Counted from the stretch's first letter, positions 1-12,588 are shown. The stretch: 64,000 nt of DNA from Gambelia wislizenii (GCA_030847615.1 JAUMIR010000001.1:251289187-251353186), one strand, 5' to 3'. Numbers and translations are program-made. The notes: a model not told the origin generated them from the sequence alone.

Positions 1-3000
1 GACATTTTGATTTCACTCCCATATGTTCTTTGAAACATAAAACCTTCTCAAGCTCCTATATCCGCCCAAGACCCTCACCCCACAGCCCTAATTGTGTAGG
101 GCGGATGCTATGGTAGATAGCAAGCATGCACCATTTCCTCTTCCATACAAACACTGGTGTGGTGGTGATTCATCTATGTGACGAGTATTTTCTTACTCTT
201 CTTGCAGTAGTATAAACAGTAAAATTTAAACTTCCCAAATTGCCAGGGGAGTATTTCCACCTTCCCTGCTGTTTAGGACAAACAGTGTTATTTTTCAGTC
301 TGCAGTCTTTTGAAAGAAGAAGAAGAAGAAAAACCCCAGCAGATCTCACCAGAAAGGAAAGCCAACCTTTTTTTTTTCCTCTCTCCATTTGCTTACAGAT
401 TTGGGAGTGACTTTCAGCCATAAGGTACCTTTTTTGATTCTGGAGAATTAAACTGGTAAGTATGCTTCTCTCTCTCCTTCATTTACTTTTTATTGTTTTG
501 GTTTCCCTTAATGCATGCACTCTCATGTATGTACATTCTCTCTTTTAAGCCAATAATAAGCTTTCTAAAGTGTGGTTTCCCTGTGTTTGCCAGAAAGGAA
601 GGTGGAATTCTGAGATGGTAGAGTTCACAATACCAATTCAGACTCAGAAAAGGCTGCACGTTTTCAGTACACATTTTCAGAAAGGAGGGAGAACAAGTGA
701 AAATAATCTCTCCCCCCACCCCCCCACAAGTCTTTCTTGGTTGGAAGCCTCCATTGGATCAGAGTCCCTTCTGTGGAAGATAGTACTGAACAACCAGCCT
801 GGTGGGTTTGAGAAAAAACACATAGGACTACCGGTTAGAAAATGTAAAAACATAGGCACTCTCTCTAGGTTAGGTCATGGCTTGGTAGAGCAAAGAAACC
901 TGATTCTTTTTCATGAACTTCACTTTACTGTAGCTCTTGACATGTTTGTGGTTGTAGAGTGGAGGACTTGCTGCTTTTTAGTAGTTCTAATCCTAGAGTA
1001 TTAATTTCTTTCTTTGGAGATAAAACTCAAATTATCCTAATTGCATGGGAGTCTGTGGAGACCCGCTAATGTCCTGTATTAACTTGGGGAATTTAATTCA
1101 CTCAATTTGACATGAAAGAGGCCGGGCAATGGCTGTATCTTTTAACCTATGTATACTGGTAGTAATGGAAGAGACTAATCTAAGCCAAAAGGTACAATTA
1201 AACAGTCTTTATTGGAAATTAACAATAACAGCATTCATGCACACATTCAGGCTTCCAATACTCACACAAGGCTGTTGAAGATAGCTGGAAGTATTTGGAT
1301 AGAGGAATAGAGTAAGGGGATGGTGGGTTATACTATACCAATCCTGCAGGGCTAAGATCGCGAAGTACACCGACAGTGAAGAGGTCCAGACAACAGAATG
1401 GCTACACGGTCTGATGGGAAGTCAAGAGGAAGTGGAACTGTGTGTGCTTGGGTGGTGTTTTAGGGTGGTATTTATATGGAATAATTTGCCTGAAGGGATA
1501 GGGTTTTGAATAGAATACAATGTTTCTTGGAGGTTCCCAGGGTTAGACATAGGGTTCTCCAGAAGAGTTAACCATTGTTAATGGATGCTGTATTTGGAAC
1601 TGAATAGGAGCAGGCAAGGTCTTTTGTTGGAAGGGGATGAGGGAAGGAAGGACCCGTTTTACAAGCATCAAGGACTCAGCTATTGTTGAGTGGATTAGTG
1701 AATTACTTACCTCCATGTGTTAAATTCTGACCTGAGTATTTGGTTTTGGGGCATTTCCAAAGGATAACCTCCCTTGGTTATCCATGACTCCAGCCTTTGT
1801 ATTAGGGGGTCCTGGTTTACCTTCTAACCATGTGGATGACCACATTAAGCCAGATTATTAAATAGAGCCAATTATTTTGATATTCTAAGATGGGGGCTGT
1901 CAGGGTAGGTACCAAAACAATACATGGATTTTAAAGGACATTTCCAAAGGCAAAGAGATTGAGGAGGAAACAGTAATAACCAGAAGGAACAGCCCTACCA
2001 TTAGGGAAAGTGAGGTAGCTGCTTCAGGTTTGGGCTATTGGGAAAAGTGCTAGTTCTTTAATTTGTTGTTACTGCATTTTTACTGCCAGAGATTGCTGAC
2101 AGAAGATTATGTTCTGCCTCATGTGACAGCGTGTCTTGGCTGACACTGGGCACTTTTCATCTTGACTTGTGGTGGGATATGCCATGTGCTGTTCTACCCA
2201 AGGCAGCAACGTGTCTCAGGTCAGCACTGATAAATGGGAGTTTCACAACCTTCATACCATATGTACGTCATGCTTGTGGTTAAGTAACCAAAGCCCAGAG
2301 GGGTGGGGAAAAAACAAAGGAAATTGGCATCAACAGTGATAAACTTCCATTCCCACTCCATCCATCATGCTTGTTCCTGAACTCAGCTTTGCTCCCCCAC
2401 CCAGGTCCTGGCTGCCAACCAAGCGCTTTCTCCCCAGTGCTGGCCTCTCCTGCTGTCAAAACATATTTTGGCTCCATCATCATCTCTATGGCATAATGTT
2501 GGCTTAGATCATTCTTCATTCTGTATACCACTTAAACCAGACATCTGAATGACAGCCATGCTGAGCACCCCTCCCACATATATCACAAGCCTCATTGGCC
2601 TAAATTGGATGCCTTTGTGTGTCTCTTCTTTATTTAGGGTAGGTTTGTGCAGGACAGCAACCTGTTGAAATTGTGCCTTTTGGGTCAAACCCACTCCCAT
2701 TCTGCTGCCCATAATGACGAGGCTGCCATTTTATTTTGGGTCATGATTGGGGTTCTCTCTCTGGCAATGATGAACCGGCACTTTAAGGATAGTACTTGTC
2801 AGCCAGGGAAGGGAGCATTCATTGTTGAAAGAGACAGTGAAACCTATACAGGAAGCCTCAGCCTTTCAACAGCTCATTTTCTGACAACTTGCTCTTTCAA
2901 CACTTGCAAGTTAAGGACAAGTTCCATTCATTTGACCAAGAATCCATTCTTTTGACAGTTCTTGCCTACGGAGGCTTAGTTAGGACTGTCCTCACACACA

Positions 3001-3160
3001 CGGACTGCTTGCAAAGTGAAAAGGTCACCAAGCAAGCCACCATAATTCCCTCATATTTCCTATGTGAGTTTTGCTTTTCGACCAATTCCAGGTTCTGACA
3101 CTGTTGTAGTCCCTAACCTGTTGGATAACTGGGGGCTTCCTGTATAACTAACCAAGGCTA
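1..3160. other. No recognised gene; flank of the CMKLR2 locus
   Basis: I see no conserved coding sequence. The open frames here (for example 570-1004 plus) are short, low in recognisable motifs and lack splice-supported neighbours. A stretch around 1130-1900 carries an antisense AATAAA (about 1207-1212) and could be an old retroelement end, but I found no terminal repeat that would prove it. By known synteny the region upstream of CMKLR2 may contain its non-coding 5' exons; none is identifiable from sequence alone. Confidence 0.5.
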
Positions 3161-3165
3161 TACCC

Positions 3166-3356
3166 ACACTGCATAATTATAGCAGTTTGATAGCATTTGA
3201 GCTGCTGTGGCTCTTTTCTACAGAATCCTGGGATTTAAAATCTGGTGAGTACTTATACAGTTCTGTAATGCACACCCCTGAACTACAGCATCAAGGCTTT
3301 CTTGTACCTCACCAAATTACAAATCTCAGGATTCCATACAATTTAAACCTTGGCAG
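3166..3356. repeat. Degenerate palindromic MITE
   Basis: The left part carries 'gaatcctgggattt' and the right part its inverted counterpart 'aaatctcaggattcc'. This is the signature of the palindromic MITE family that recurs at 8.9, 12.4, 31.2, 31.5 and 57.2 kb in this window. The arms are diverged, so this is an old copy. Confidence 0.55.
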
Positions 3357-3424
3357 TTAAAGTAATATCAACCTGCAAAAATGTTGTGGTGTGGACACAC
3401 CCCATATCAGAAACAGATATTTAA

Positions 3425-3442
3425 TCTTCTTCTTCTTCTTCC
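3425..3442. repeat. (TTC)n microsatellite
   Basis: Short run of cttctt units; simple repeat only. Confidence 0.7.
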
Positions 3443-3837
3443 TTTTTATTTTGGTGATGAAAAATGGAAGTGTCTTCTGCTTGTTCTGAGTGGTGGAAAA
3501 TACTGGCTGGAGGTACAATAGAAGTTGATCAGGAGGCAATTAGGTGGGAAATGATATGCCCTGTGTCCCAAGTGACCTTGAACATACCTGGGAATCTCAC
3601 TTATCAGAAAGAAAATAAGGAATAGCTTAGTTCAACTAAGCCTGGCTTACAAAATGCAGAGGAGAAAACGTGTATGTTGCTATATTGAGATTAAAAACTG
3701 TTTCAGTTGAGTGGGATGAGAATTAGTGCGGAATGGTAGTCTCCAAATCACAGTCTTCCAAAGGGCTTATGGAAGGGCCACATTTTGGGGAGGCGGCAAC
3801 TTTATTGGTTGTGCATTTATTTTAAGCAATTACAATA

Positions 3838-4030
3838 ATTTATATTCTGCCTTTCTGCGCTGTTTGTGTGCTCATCTCACAATTAATGAAATTTAACAAT
3901 TCTGAAATACTAGCTGGACCTGGTGTACCATATGCCATTTAAAATCTTCCCCCAAAACACCCGATAGACCTCACAACAACCCTGTAAGGTATGCCGGTGG
4001 ATTTAAATTCCCCCCCTTCTCAGCATTCCA
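3838..4030. repeat. MIR/L2-like retroposon fragment
   Basis: Contains 'tttatattctgcctttc' followed by 'cctcacaacaaccctgtaagg'. This is the order found in reversed CORE-SINE/L2 3' ends of amniotes. Boundaries are approximate and the copy is degraded. A similar block occurs at 25.0 kb. Confidence 0.5.
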
Positions 4031-4345
4031 CACTTTTTCCAGAATTGCTAAAGGTGAGTCACTCTGTTACCCTGCTTACCCTGCCACGGACACTGCCAGT
4101 TGACTGCCTGGGTTCCATCACAGCAGCAGCAGCATCCCGCTGCCACCAGCAGTTGACTGCCTGACTCCCATTGCAGCCCATGACTGATGAGTGGCTGAGG
4201 GAGTGAGAGGAGGGAGGGGCCATTGTGAGGCGGTAATGCAGATTGAGTGGGTTGTGAGGTGAAGAGGGAATTTGCATGTGGGTGGTGATTGGTTGGGTGT
4301 GTTTCCTGAGCAGCCAGTCAGCACACTGGGAAAGGCAACATATCC

Positions 4346-4372
4346 TAGATAGATAGATAGATAGATAGATAG
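4346..4372. repeat. (TAGA)n microsatellite
   Basis: About 6.5 uninterrupted tetranucleotide units; likely length-polymorphic. Confidence 0.9.
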
Positions 4373-4379
4373 CAGCACA

Positions 4380-6700
4380 TTTTTTAAAAAAGGAAACAAC
4401 AATGTGGCAGCCTTTTACATTTTCGTGGAAAAGAAGAGGTTCAGTTCACTGTTCTCTGACATAACATCTTCTTCACTGGAATTATGGGGTGAGGTGAGGC
4501 TTTTAGTGGTGAGACCTGGTATGAGGACTGAAGAAGATGGTTCCACCATCTGGGCACCACCCTTTCTCCAGCTTTTCCTGTCTTTCCATCTCTCTCCCTC
4601 CCTGTCCCTCTTCCCTGCCTCCCATTGCACATACTGAGGGAAATGAAGAAAACCCTCCAGTGAAATGGAACAGGTCCTTGTTCTTGAGCAGGTTCAAGAG
4701 AGATTGTGAAAATACAATTATAAAGATATCCGGGCCCCAGGTTGTTTAGACAAAGGTAACAACTTGAACTGAGCTGGGGGGGGGGAAAACAGTGACAAGT
4801 TCCATTGGTGAAGGGTTAGAATATTATCTTCACGTATGCTGTCCTCGGTGATGACTTTGGGAGATGTTTCTGGACAACTTGATGTTTCTGAATCATCTTC
4901 ATTGGAAGCCAGTCTCACATAAAACTGTGAACTCTTTGTACCTTTGGCATTAGTCTTAATCTTGGTTACTTATACAGCAGGCCTTTTCTCACATAATTGC
5001 CTCCTTCACAGGAGTACTTTTTGATTACTGCCTATGGAGGAGAGCCTGTGGAAAGCATCATGTTGGTACTGAAAATCTACCATAATTTTTTAAAAAATAA
5101 AAAGACTTGTAGTCTAAACAATATCTGATGACAGAAGGTTTTGTGGAATAGAGACCACTTCATCAACTACACTCTAGTCCACATGAGTTTATGGCATAAT
5201 ACATTCGTTAATCTGTAAGGTGTCTCCAGATTCCTTACGGCAACAGCCTAAGAGAGGTATCATTCTATTTCCCAGGAAAGTACCATAAACTTGAGTGGAA
5301 GCAGACATCTACTCTTCTGTTTCTTTCCTGAAAAATGCTTGTAGATTTTTAGTTCTGACAGTAACTTTTGATCAAGCTTTTTCCATGGGAAACATTTTTA
5401 TGGAGTGGGACAAGCATAGAGTGGAAATATAGGGTATACAGTTCAGCAGTTTACTTTGCACTACTTTCTTCAACAGACTGTCAGTATAACATAACATAAA
5501 GGGAATTTGTACATTCATGTCATAAGCAGATCTCACATCTTTTCCTTCACATTCTGGGTGGCAGCTGTGGGTTACAAAGGTCAATTGTTATATAAAGTAT
5601 CTAGTGTGAATTGGCAGTAGTGGAATCATACATTGTTGAATTCCCATATTTTGCTTTCATCATCTGTGGATCTTTAAAAGATGTTAAACCCTAACCACAA
5701 GCCCTTGGGATGCAGAAATAAGACACTGTGTTCACTCAAACCAAGAAAGCATCTTGATATTCTTGAAGACTTGCCAATTCTTGGACTTCTTCCAAGTTCT
5801 AGAAGTCCTTTCCATTTGTGATGACCTTTCGTGTCTGGGATTGTACATCAATACTGCACAGTTTTTATTGACTCTTCTATAACTTGGTCCAAAACTTTCT
5901 AATATCAATAAAACCTCTTAGGCAAATTAGGCACTGAATTTGACTCAAAGGCCTACAGGGTGGTCCTTTGCAGTCCCACTGGTTTCAAAGGCTTACTCCT
6001 AAGTAGGTATGCCTAGCATCCAAAGCTTACAGTGTTACAGTAATGCCGTGTTATAGTGGCTAGACCTGTTACCAAAGAAACTCAACCTTTCTGCCATTTG
6101 GACATATGCTCAAGTATTTTGCCTCCAAATATCTCAATTTTGTTTGGGAAGAGTAGATGAACCTAAGACTTAAGCTCATAAGACAAGAAAGCAACTTCAC
6201 CAGGTATGCTGGCTGTCCTCCCCATTACTGTGGCAATTGGTGTTCCCCGGGGCTGGTTGGAAGGAGGATGGGGTCACCAGAGTTGGCCATCTAGTATGCC
6301 ATTCAATTAGTTTGTTATCTAGTTTGCAACCCAGTCTTTTTCTTTCCAAGGCCTAAGTGTACTTAAGCAATGTATTATGAACTTCTCCTCAAAAGTCATT
6401 GTGGTGAGAATAGGAATATAAACAAATATTGCCATTGACAAGATTCTCCATGAGACTGGCCATCTTAATGTGGTGAGGCAATGTCTCAAAGATTCTCCAT
6501 CCCTTTTTGTATTTTCTTGTATACTGAATGAGGATGAACCAGGACAGGAGTTACATCTACAGGTGAGAAGTCAAAAAGCTCCAAGTATGTTCATGTTGCC
6601 TTGTGCTAGGGAAGGTTGTTAAGGAATCACACTAGTTATTTTCCCTATGTCTGAGTGCTGCTACACACCTCCTGGAGAAAGAAACGTATACTCTGTCTCT
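4380..6700. other. No gene seen
   Basis: Scanned on both strands without finding a conserved ORF, structured RNA or clear transposon end. Open frames between 4404 and 4918 overlap one another in several frames over pyrimidine-rich DNA, which is how chance ORFs look. Confidence 0.5.
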
Positions 6701-6719
6701 CTGGCAAATAGGCTAAACC

Positions 6720-7803
6720 CTGTGCTCTGATTTGCTTTCTTCCACTGATTCTATTACCTTTTTTCTTCTCTGGTTAACCCAAAGGGTGCTCAGCAGTGGC
6801 TCCTCTTCGTCTTGGAAAGATGTGACCAGTGGGGTGCCACAGGGTTCTGTCCTGGGCCCAGTGCTATTCAACATCTTTAACAATGACTTGGATGAGGGAA
6901 TTAGGGGCATGCTTATCAAATTTGCAGATGACACCAAATTAGGAGGAGTAGCTAATACCCTAGAGGACAGGATCACAATTCAAAATGACCTGGATAGACT
7001 GGAGAGCTGGGCCAAAGCTAACAAAATGAAATTCAATATGGAGAAATGTAAGGTACTGCACTTAGGGCGGAAAAATGAAATGCATAGATATAGGATGGGG
7101 GAGACCTGGCTGAATGAGACTATGTGCGAAAGGGATCTAGGAGTCCTAGTAGACCACAAGTTGAACATGAGTCAACAATGTGATGCGGCAGCTAAAAAGG
7201 CCATTGCGATTTTGGGCTGCATGAATAGAAGTATAGTATCTAGATCAAGGGAAGTAATAGTGCCACTCTATTCTGCCTTGGTCAGGCCTCATCTAGAATA
7301 CTGTGTCCAGTTCTGGACACCACAGTTCAAAAAGGATATTGACAAATTGGAGCGTGTCCAGAGAAGGGCAACTAAAATGGTGAAAGATCTGGAAACCATG
7401 CCTTATGAGAAAAGATTTAGGGAGCTGGGTATGTTTAGCCTGGAAAAAAGATGGTTAAGGGTGATATGATAGCCCTGTTTAAGTATTTGAAGGGGTGTCA
7501 CATTGAGGATGGAGCAAGCTTGTTTTCTGCTGCTCCAGAGAATAGAATACGGAACAATGGATGCAAGCTCCAGGAACAGAGATTCCACCTCAACATTAGG
7601 AGGAACTTTTTGACAGTAAGAGCTGTTTGGCAGTGGAACACACTCCCTCGGAGCATGGTGGGGTCTCCTTCCTTGGAGATCTTTAAACAAAGGCTGGATG
7701 GCCATCTGTCAGGGATGCTTTGATTGTGTATTCCTGCATGGCAGGGGGTTGGACTGGATGGCCCTCGTGGTCTCCTCCAACTCTGCAATTCTATGATTCT
7801 ATA
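6720..7803 (+). mobile_element. CR1-type LINE, 5'-truncated, frameshifted ORF2 3' half
   Basis: The first frame (6732-7469) encodes the C-terminal half of a non-LTR reverse transcriptase, with [10 protein letters not shown] near residue 34 and the catalytic FADD box near residue 64, followed by the CR1 thumb and C-terminal region (for example '[13 protein letters not shown]'). The frame closes at 7469. The homologous protein continues in another frame (7451-7723) through 'RRNFLTVRAVWQWNTLP' to the usual CR1 C-terminus, so a frameshift near 7450-7470 breaks it. The 3' end 'gcaattctatgattctata' is the CR1 3' microsatellite. The 5' endonuclease part is missing, so this is a dead, 5'-truncated copy in the flank of CMKLR2. 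Confidence 0.93.
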
Positions 7804-8875
7804 TCCAACCATTTGCCAGAGGTCTAGGATGTTTCAGAGTGGCCAGTTCAGGGTGGACATTTCAGTGCCGCATGGTTTTGCTTGCATATCAATTGATCAT
7901 TTTGTCAAGAAAATACAATCAAAACCATTTCTGTTTGTTTGGGATCCTCTTGCAAAACCATTTGGGTAAGGGTTAGGGTTATTATCAATTATTATAGGAA
8001 TTTATGCTATTAGCAACAGAAAGATGCTTGAGCAGAAATACTTTCTATTGCGTTTAATGAGACTTAAAATGTGTGCTCTGAAATCAGAAGAACTTAACCC
8101 TGATATCTATGAGTTACTCTCAACGCTTCAGTTTTTAAAAGCTTGTTTTCTCATACCTTCAAAGCAGGGCCAGATGAAAGCATAAATATATAAATATTTG
8201 ATTTTTCAGAAGGGCCTAATTTTGTGGAAAACATAAATGTCTAGAAAGCACTGTAAAAGGCATATTGCCCAAAATTTACTGTGCAGGCAGGCAAACTGTC
8301 AGCAGAAAACATGAAAACCGTCAGCAGAAAACATGGATAATATCTGGCTGCCCAAAGCCTCAAAAAGTCATCATCTCTGACATCAGAATGGGAATGTTTC
8401 ATTTCTTCATGCTGCCATGATTATGTCCCAAGCTCCTAACTTGTATTACACAGAAATAACAACGCAAAAGTAACCACAAAAGCCTCCTCAACAAGGGTGT
8501 TGAGTACAAATGAAACTAAACAGAATTGAAGTCTTAGAATTTCTTATTAAAAGCTTGATTTTAGGGACTGGAGGTGCCCCACCCCCCAGAACAAAAGTAG
8601 GAGGAAACCTAAGTAGTGACAGTATGATCTCAGTTTTTGCACACGTGATTGAAAAGTTCCTTTTTTGGATGACAGTTACCAGAATCCTCAATCATTATGG
8701 CCACCAGTCATGCTGGCTGAGTGGTTCTGGGAGTTATTGTCCAAAATGTAATTTTTCCAGGCTCTGAAAGTGTACAATGCAAAGGGTATCTTGTGTGGTT
8801 AATGTATGTTGATGTGTTTACCAATAAGAACAATGCATTATAGGGATGGTGCTTTCTCTCACTAGGGAGGGCCCT
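7804..8875. other. No gene seen
   Basis: Short AT-rich spacer between the CR1 copy and a palindromic MITE. A direct repeat of 'gtcagcagaaaacatg' lies at about 8298-8335. Nothing else is supportable. Confidence 0.5.
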
Positions 8876-8994
8876 TTTCACACTACACAGTTGTAGTGCT
8901 ATGATTCCACTCAACTGCCACTCCCAGGATTCCATTGGATGCCACCATGGCAGTTGAAGTGGAATCATAGCACTACGACTGTGTAGTGTGAAAG
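8876..8994. repeat. Palindromic MITE, near-perfect hairpin
   Basis: The left arm begins 'tttcacactacacag' and the right arm ends with its inverse 'ctgtgtagtgtgaaa'. Arms of about 45 nt are almost fully complementary around a short core. It is the same family as the copies at 31.2-32.0 kb ('cactaca..tgtagtg' ends). No coding capacity, so it is a non-autonomous DNA transposon. Confidence 0.85.
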
Positions 8995-9421
8995 AGACTC
9001 TGGACGCTGGATTGGTTACTGATTACAGTAGAAATGCTCTGTATTTTAGGAGAGGACAGCTTATGTACATCTCCTTTATTGACATGGACACTCCAGCTTT
9101 TACTTGATATCTTATCCATGCAAAATGGTTTGTGTCTAGCGTCAAGGCATTAAAACAGAAACAAGGCTGAACTTCTCAGTAACAGACAAATGTATCTTTG
9201 GTTGAAACTGACTTGAACCCCTTGCCTTATGCTCGCTGAAGACTCTTCCTAATTTGAAATTGCTCATAATTGCAGCTGTTTAGATGATTTCTTCATGTTT
9301 ACAATATATTTTTAATGACTCATATGGGTGGTAGTGGTATTACTGCAGAATCCCCAAGGGAAGGATTACTTGCATGGATTCTTGAACAAAAATATGTGAT
9401 TTCCTTCCTACTCCCATCCAG

Positions 9422-9471
9422 GTCCTCATCCTTTCAGAAGACAACCAGGAACCCTGGCATCAGGTGACATC
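9422..9471 (+). other. CMKLR2: CMKLR2 5'UTR end of the coding exon (splice acceptor at 9420-9421)
   Basis: A pyrimidine-rich stretch ending 'cctactcccatccag' precedes the ATG by 50 nt. It suggests that the coding exon is spliced to a non-coding upstream exon, the usual arrangement for single-coding-exon chemoattractant receptors. The upstream exon was not found. The acceptor is an inference from consensus only. Confidence 0.5.
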
Positions 9472-10554
9472 ATGCCATATGAAGAGAACTTCACTGAATA
9501 CTTTGAGAACTATGAAGAAGACGAGCCTCCTGAGTTCTACCTTAGTGGTGCCCAAATTGTCTCACTTGTGCTGCACAGTGTGGCTTTTCTCCTTGGAGTG
9601 CCTGGCAATGCACTTGTCATCTGGATCATGGGCTTTAAGTGGGACAAGACAGTCACTTCCCTCTGGTTCCTCAACCTGGCAATTGCAGACTTCATCTTTG
9701 TCTTATTCCTGCCTCTCTACATTGTGTATGTGGCCCTGGGCTTCCACTGGCCCTTTGGGAAGTGGCTATGCAAAGCAAATTCCTTCATTGCCCTGTTCAA
9801 CATGTTTGCCAGCGTCTTCTTCCTGACGGCCATCAGCCTTGACCGCTATGTCCACTTGATCCACCCGGCCTTCTCTTATAAGCACCGCACTCTCAAGAAC
9901 ACCCTACTTCTAATTTTAGCCATCTGGATTTTGGCTACACTCATTGGAAGCCCAGCACTGTATTTCCGAGACACGCTTACACTACCCAACAACATCACCA
10001 TTTGCTACAACAACTTTCACCCGAGTGACCTTGGTCTCATTTTGCTCCGGCATCACATGCTGACCTGGGTGCGGTTCATCTGTGGGTATCTCTTTCCTCT
10101 CTTAACCATGATGGTTTGTTACTCCCTCCTGATCAGCCGGGTGAAGAAGAGTGCCATACTGACCTCCAGTAGGCTCTTCTGGACTATTCTTGCTGTCGTG
10201 GTAGTATTCTTTATTTGCTGGACTCCTTACCATTTGTTTAGCATTATTGAGCTGTCAGCTCACCACAGTGATTACGTTCACAACTTGCTTCGGGATGCTG
10301 TTCCTCTTTCTGTTGGTTTTGCCTTCATCAATAGCTGCATGAACCCCATTCTTTATGTCCTGCTCAGCAAAAAGCTCCAGTCCTGTTTCAGTGTGACCTT
10401 TTCAGAGTTGGTAAAACACACGCTATGGGAAGTCAGCCGTTCAGGGACGGTCAGTGAGCAAGTTTGGAATTCAATGAGTCTACAGCCTTGTGAAACACCT
10501 GAGACAGAGGTCTTTCCAAGAGAAAAACACCTCTTGCCTGCAGAGGATGTCTAA
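9472..10554 (+). CDS. CMKLR2: Chemerin-like receptor 2 (GPR1), class A GPCR, complete
   Basis: A 360-residue seven-transmembrane receptor of the chemerin/chemoattractant group, acting at the plasma membrane. Visible landmarks: acidic extracellular N-terminus with a glycosylation site at N6; TM1 with G45-N46; TM2 'NLAIADF' with D73; conserved extracellular cysteines C100 and C178; DRY at 124-126; TM6 'CWTPYH' at 249-254; TM7 'NPILY' at 291-295; second N-glycosylation site at N174. The C-tail 'LWEVSRSGTVSEQ' is diagnostic of GPR1 rather than its paralogue CMKLR1, and the EEF1B2-NDUFS1 neighbourhood agrees. The length is near that of mammalian GPR1 (about 355). The start has A at -3 and heads the longest frame. 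As I recall it, human GPR1 has DHY in place of DRY; here the motif is canonical. The gene is intact. Confidence 0.96.
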   Translation: MPYEENFTEYFENYEEDEPPEFYLSGAQIVSLVLHSVAFLLGVPGNALVIWIMGFKWDKTVTSLWFLNLAIADFIFVLFLPLYIVYVALGFHWPFGKWLCKANSFIALFNMFASVFFLTAISLDRYVHLIHPAFSYKHRTLKNTLLLILAIWILATLIGSPALYFRDTLTLPNNITICYNNFHPSDLGLILLRHHMLTWVRFICGYLFPLLTMMVCYSLLISRVKKSAILTSSRLFWTILAVVVVFFICWTPYHLFSIIELSAHHSDYVHNLLRDAVPLSVGFAFINSCMNPILYVLLSKKLQSCFSVTFSELVKHTLWEVSRSGTVSEQVWNSMSLQPCETPETEVFPREKHLLPAEDV

Positions 10555-10961
10555 GGTCACAGAAATGGGAAATATATTTGCCCTCACTGCTCCTAGTGAG
10601 GCAGGAAAATCTGTAACCCTGCTAGCAAGATAGCTAAACAGTTACAGTGTATTCTCAGTTAAACCAGCTTCTTATACCTATGTACTAATAGTGAATGCTG
10701 ATTTCCACAATTATCAGGTTCCACAGAGCAGTTTTGGGGAGCAAGATGTGGCATTTGCACATATGTGGTCTGTGGTTCATAAGCCCACATGCATGGAAGA
10801 TACTTGCACTTAAAAAAGCAGTGGAGGAGGTTGGCAAGTGGTTTGATTATACAAAAGAAGCAAAGTCATATAGTCATTATGAGTAAAATAGTGACTTTTA
10901 GAAACCAAGCTGCCTTACCAATATAGATATATTTAATCTTTGTCAATTAGACAGCAGCCTA

Positions 10962-10967
10962 AATAAA
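10962..10967 (+). terminator. CMKLR2: CMKLR2 polyadenylation signal (AATAAA)
   Basis: First consensus AATAAA after the stop, about 410 nt downstream. Cleavage would fall near 10980-10990. Assignment is by position only. Confidence 0.6.
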
Positions 10968-10989
10968 ACAAACATTTCATGCTTGAAAT

Positions 10990-12370
10990 ATATCGTTAGC
11001 ACTTCCGACCTTCTCCCAGTCCCAGCCATATCTTACAGCCTGTCTTGAAATTTAGTACTGTGAGATTTTCATTTCCTAGTTCTTCAACACTCAGTGATGT
11101 CTTCCTGCCTCTGTTCCATGGCTGCTAGAGTGCTAGACATTCTTTCATCTACTCTTCCCACAAGTTCCTATTCTACTTTCCCTAGCTTACTCTGGATCTT
11201 TCTTTCAGCTCCATTGCCTCTAGGGCAGGGGTGGAATTCATGAAGCTACACATTTTTATTTTTGCTGCTCTATTGTCCTCAAATTTTTATTTTTATAAAA
11301 TGGACAGAATCATATCTCCAGAAGCTTTTAGGGAGCACACTTTCCTAAAACAAGAGTCCCTTTTGTTTTAGCCCCACACTTGTTTGAAAAGAGACATGTT
11401 CTTTCAGTTGCTTCTGGATTCAGCTGGTCACCACCCCGCAGGGTCCAGTGAGATGGAAAATGGCTCTCAGACTGTCCAACATTGCTCATACCTGCTTTAG
11501 GGTCTCTGTCCCTTGGTCTCTTCTTGAGGCTTCCTTTTTCAAGTTCTTAGCCTTCACCTTACTACTCTTACCTGTAGGTCAGAGTTGGGAACCATTTTTC
11601 TAATCCTCTAGGGACCACCCCAGCCCCTCCATGGGAAACTAGCAGGAAACAAAAAATCACTTCCAGTTTGTGGGGGACAACTTTTTTTTTTAAAAAAACC
11701 CATATTCCCTTCTAAAAATAGGTAGGAGGTGTGTCTTGCATTATAGGAAAATTGTACTACTGGATGTGCAGTTCCCCTATCTTCAAAACATATGGGTGTA
11801 TGTGGAAAACTGGAAGGGGTGTCTTCCACATCCACAAAATTGCTCTTTATGGGCAGCATGCAACTTGCATGGTTTCAACCCCTGCTAAAAGTATTATGTC
11901 AAAATTATCTCACAGAATCTGGATTGTAAACATCCTGGATATTTTGTTCCCTGAACATGGTGGTTTTGATCTCAAATAAACAGTGTTGGAGGCTTTAGCA
12001 CAACATTACAAATTGTCCATTAGATGGAGGGAGAAAGTTAATTTCAATGAGTCTTAATTGCTCAGATGTGCAGCCTTTTTTCTTACCATCTTTTCTGGAG
12101 CAATATAAAATTGTATTTGGGTTTCATGTGTAGAAAATACATTTTATATTAACATGTATGTCTGCATATATCCTATGTATCAATAAAGCACAAGCCAGCC
12201 ATCAAGTAAACAGCAACAGCCATCTTGAGTGAGCACAGGTGTTGTGTCTGTTTTTATCTCTATGTGAGCAAGGGGCAGTGTTTGGTGTATGTGTGACTGT
12301 GTACAGTAATAGGTAAACAGCTATCCAAATGCTTAATTTGGATATTCAACCACATAATACAAAGCTGACT
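10990..12370. other. No gene seen
   Basis: Intergenic DNA between CMKLR2 and the convergent EEF1B2. No conserved frame or structured element stands out. A second AATAAA at about 12182 could serve a longer CMKLR2 3'UTR. Confidence 0.5.
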
Positions 12371-12588
12371 AAGGCTGCTGCCAACTGCAAAATTAATGCA
12401 GTTTGACACTGCTTTAACTGCCATGACTCAATGCTATGGAATGTTGTAGTTTTGTGAGATATTTAGCCTTCTCTGTCAGAGTGCTCTGGTGCCACAACAA
12501 ACTACAAATCCTAAAATACCATAGGATGGAGCCATGAGAGTTAAAGTGAGGTCAAACTGCATTAATTCTGCAGTGTGGCAGCAGCCTT
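12371..12588. repeat. Palindromic MITE
   Basis: Begins 'aaggctgctgcca' and ends with the inverse 'tggcagcagcctt'. Inner blocks 'attaatgcagtttga' and 'tcaaactgcattaat' are also inverted. Arms are about 55 nt and imperfect, and the core holds the shared 'actacaaatcct' motif. Confidence 0.85.

Noticed and set aside
570..1004. 144-codon plus-strand ORF
   Set aside because: No recognisable domain, poor start context, overlaps an equally long antisense frame; reads as chance ORF in non-coding DNA.
1130..1900. Possible solo LTR (antisense AATAAA)
   Set aside because: No paired TG...CA ends, primer-binding site or target duplication could be found; left as unannotated flank.
4118..4918. Cluster of overlapping 60-94-codon ORFs on both strands
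   Set aside because: All six frames are open because of low-complexity pyrimidine-rich sequence; no family signature.
7968..7980. Telomere-like 'gggttagggtt'
   Set aside because: Fewer than two full TTAGGG units; too short for an interstitial telomeric tract.
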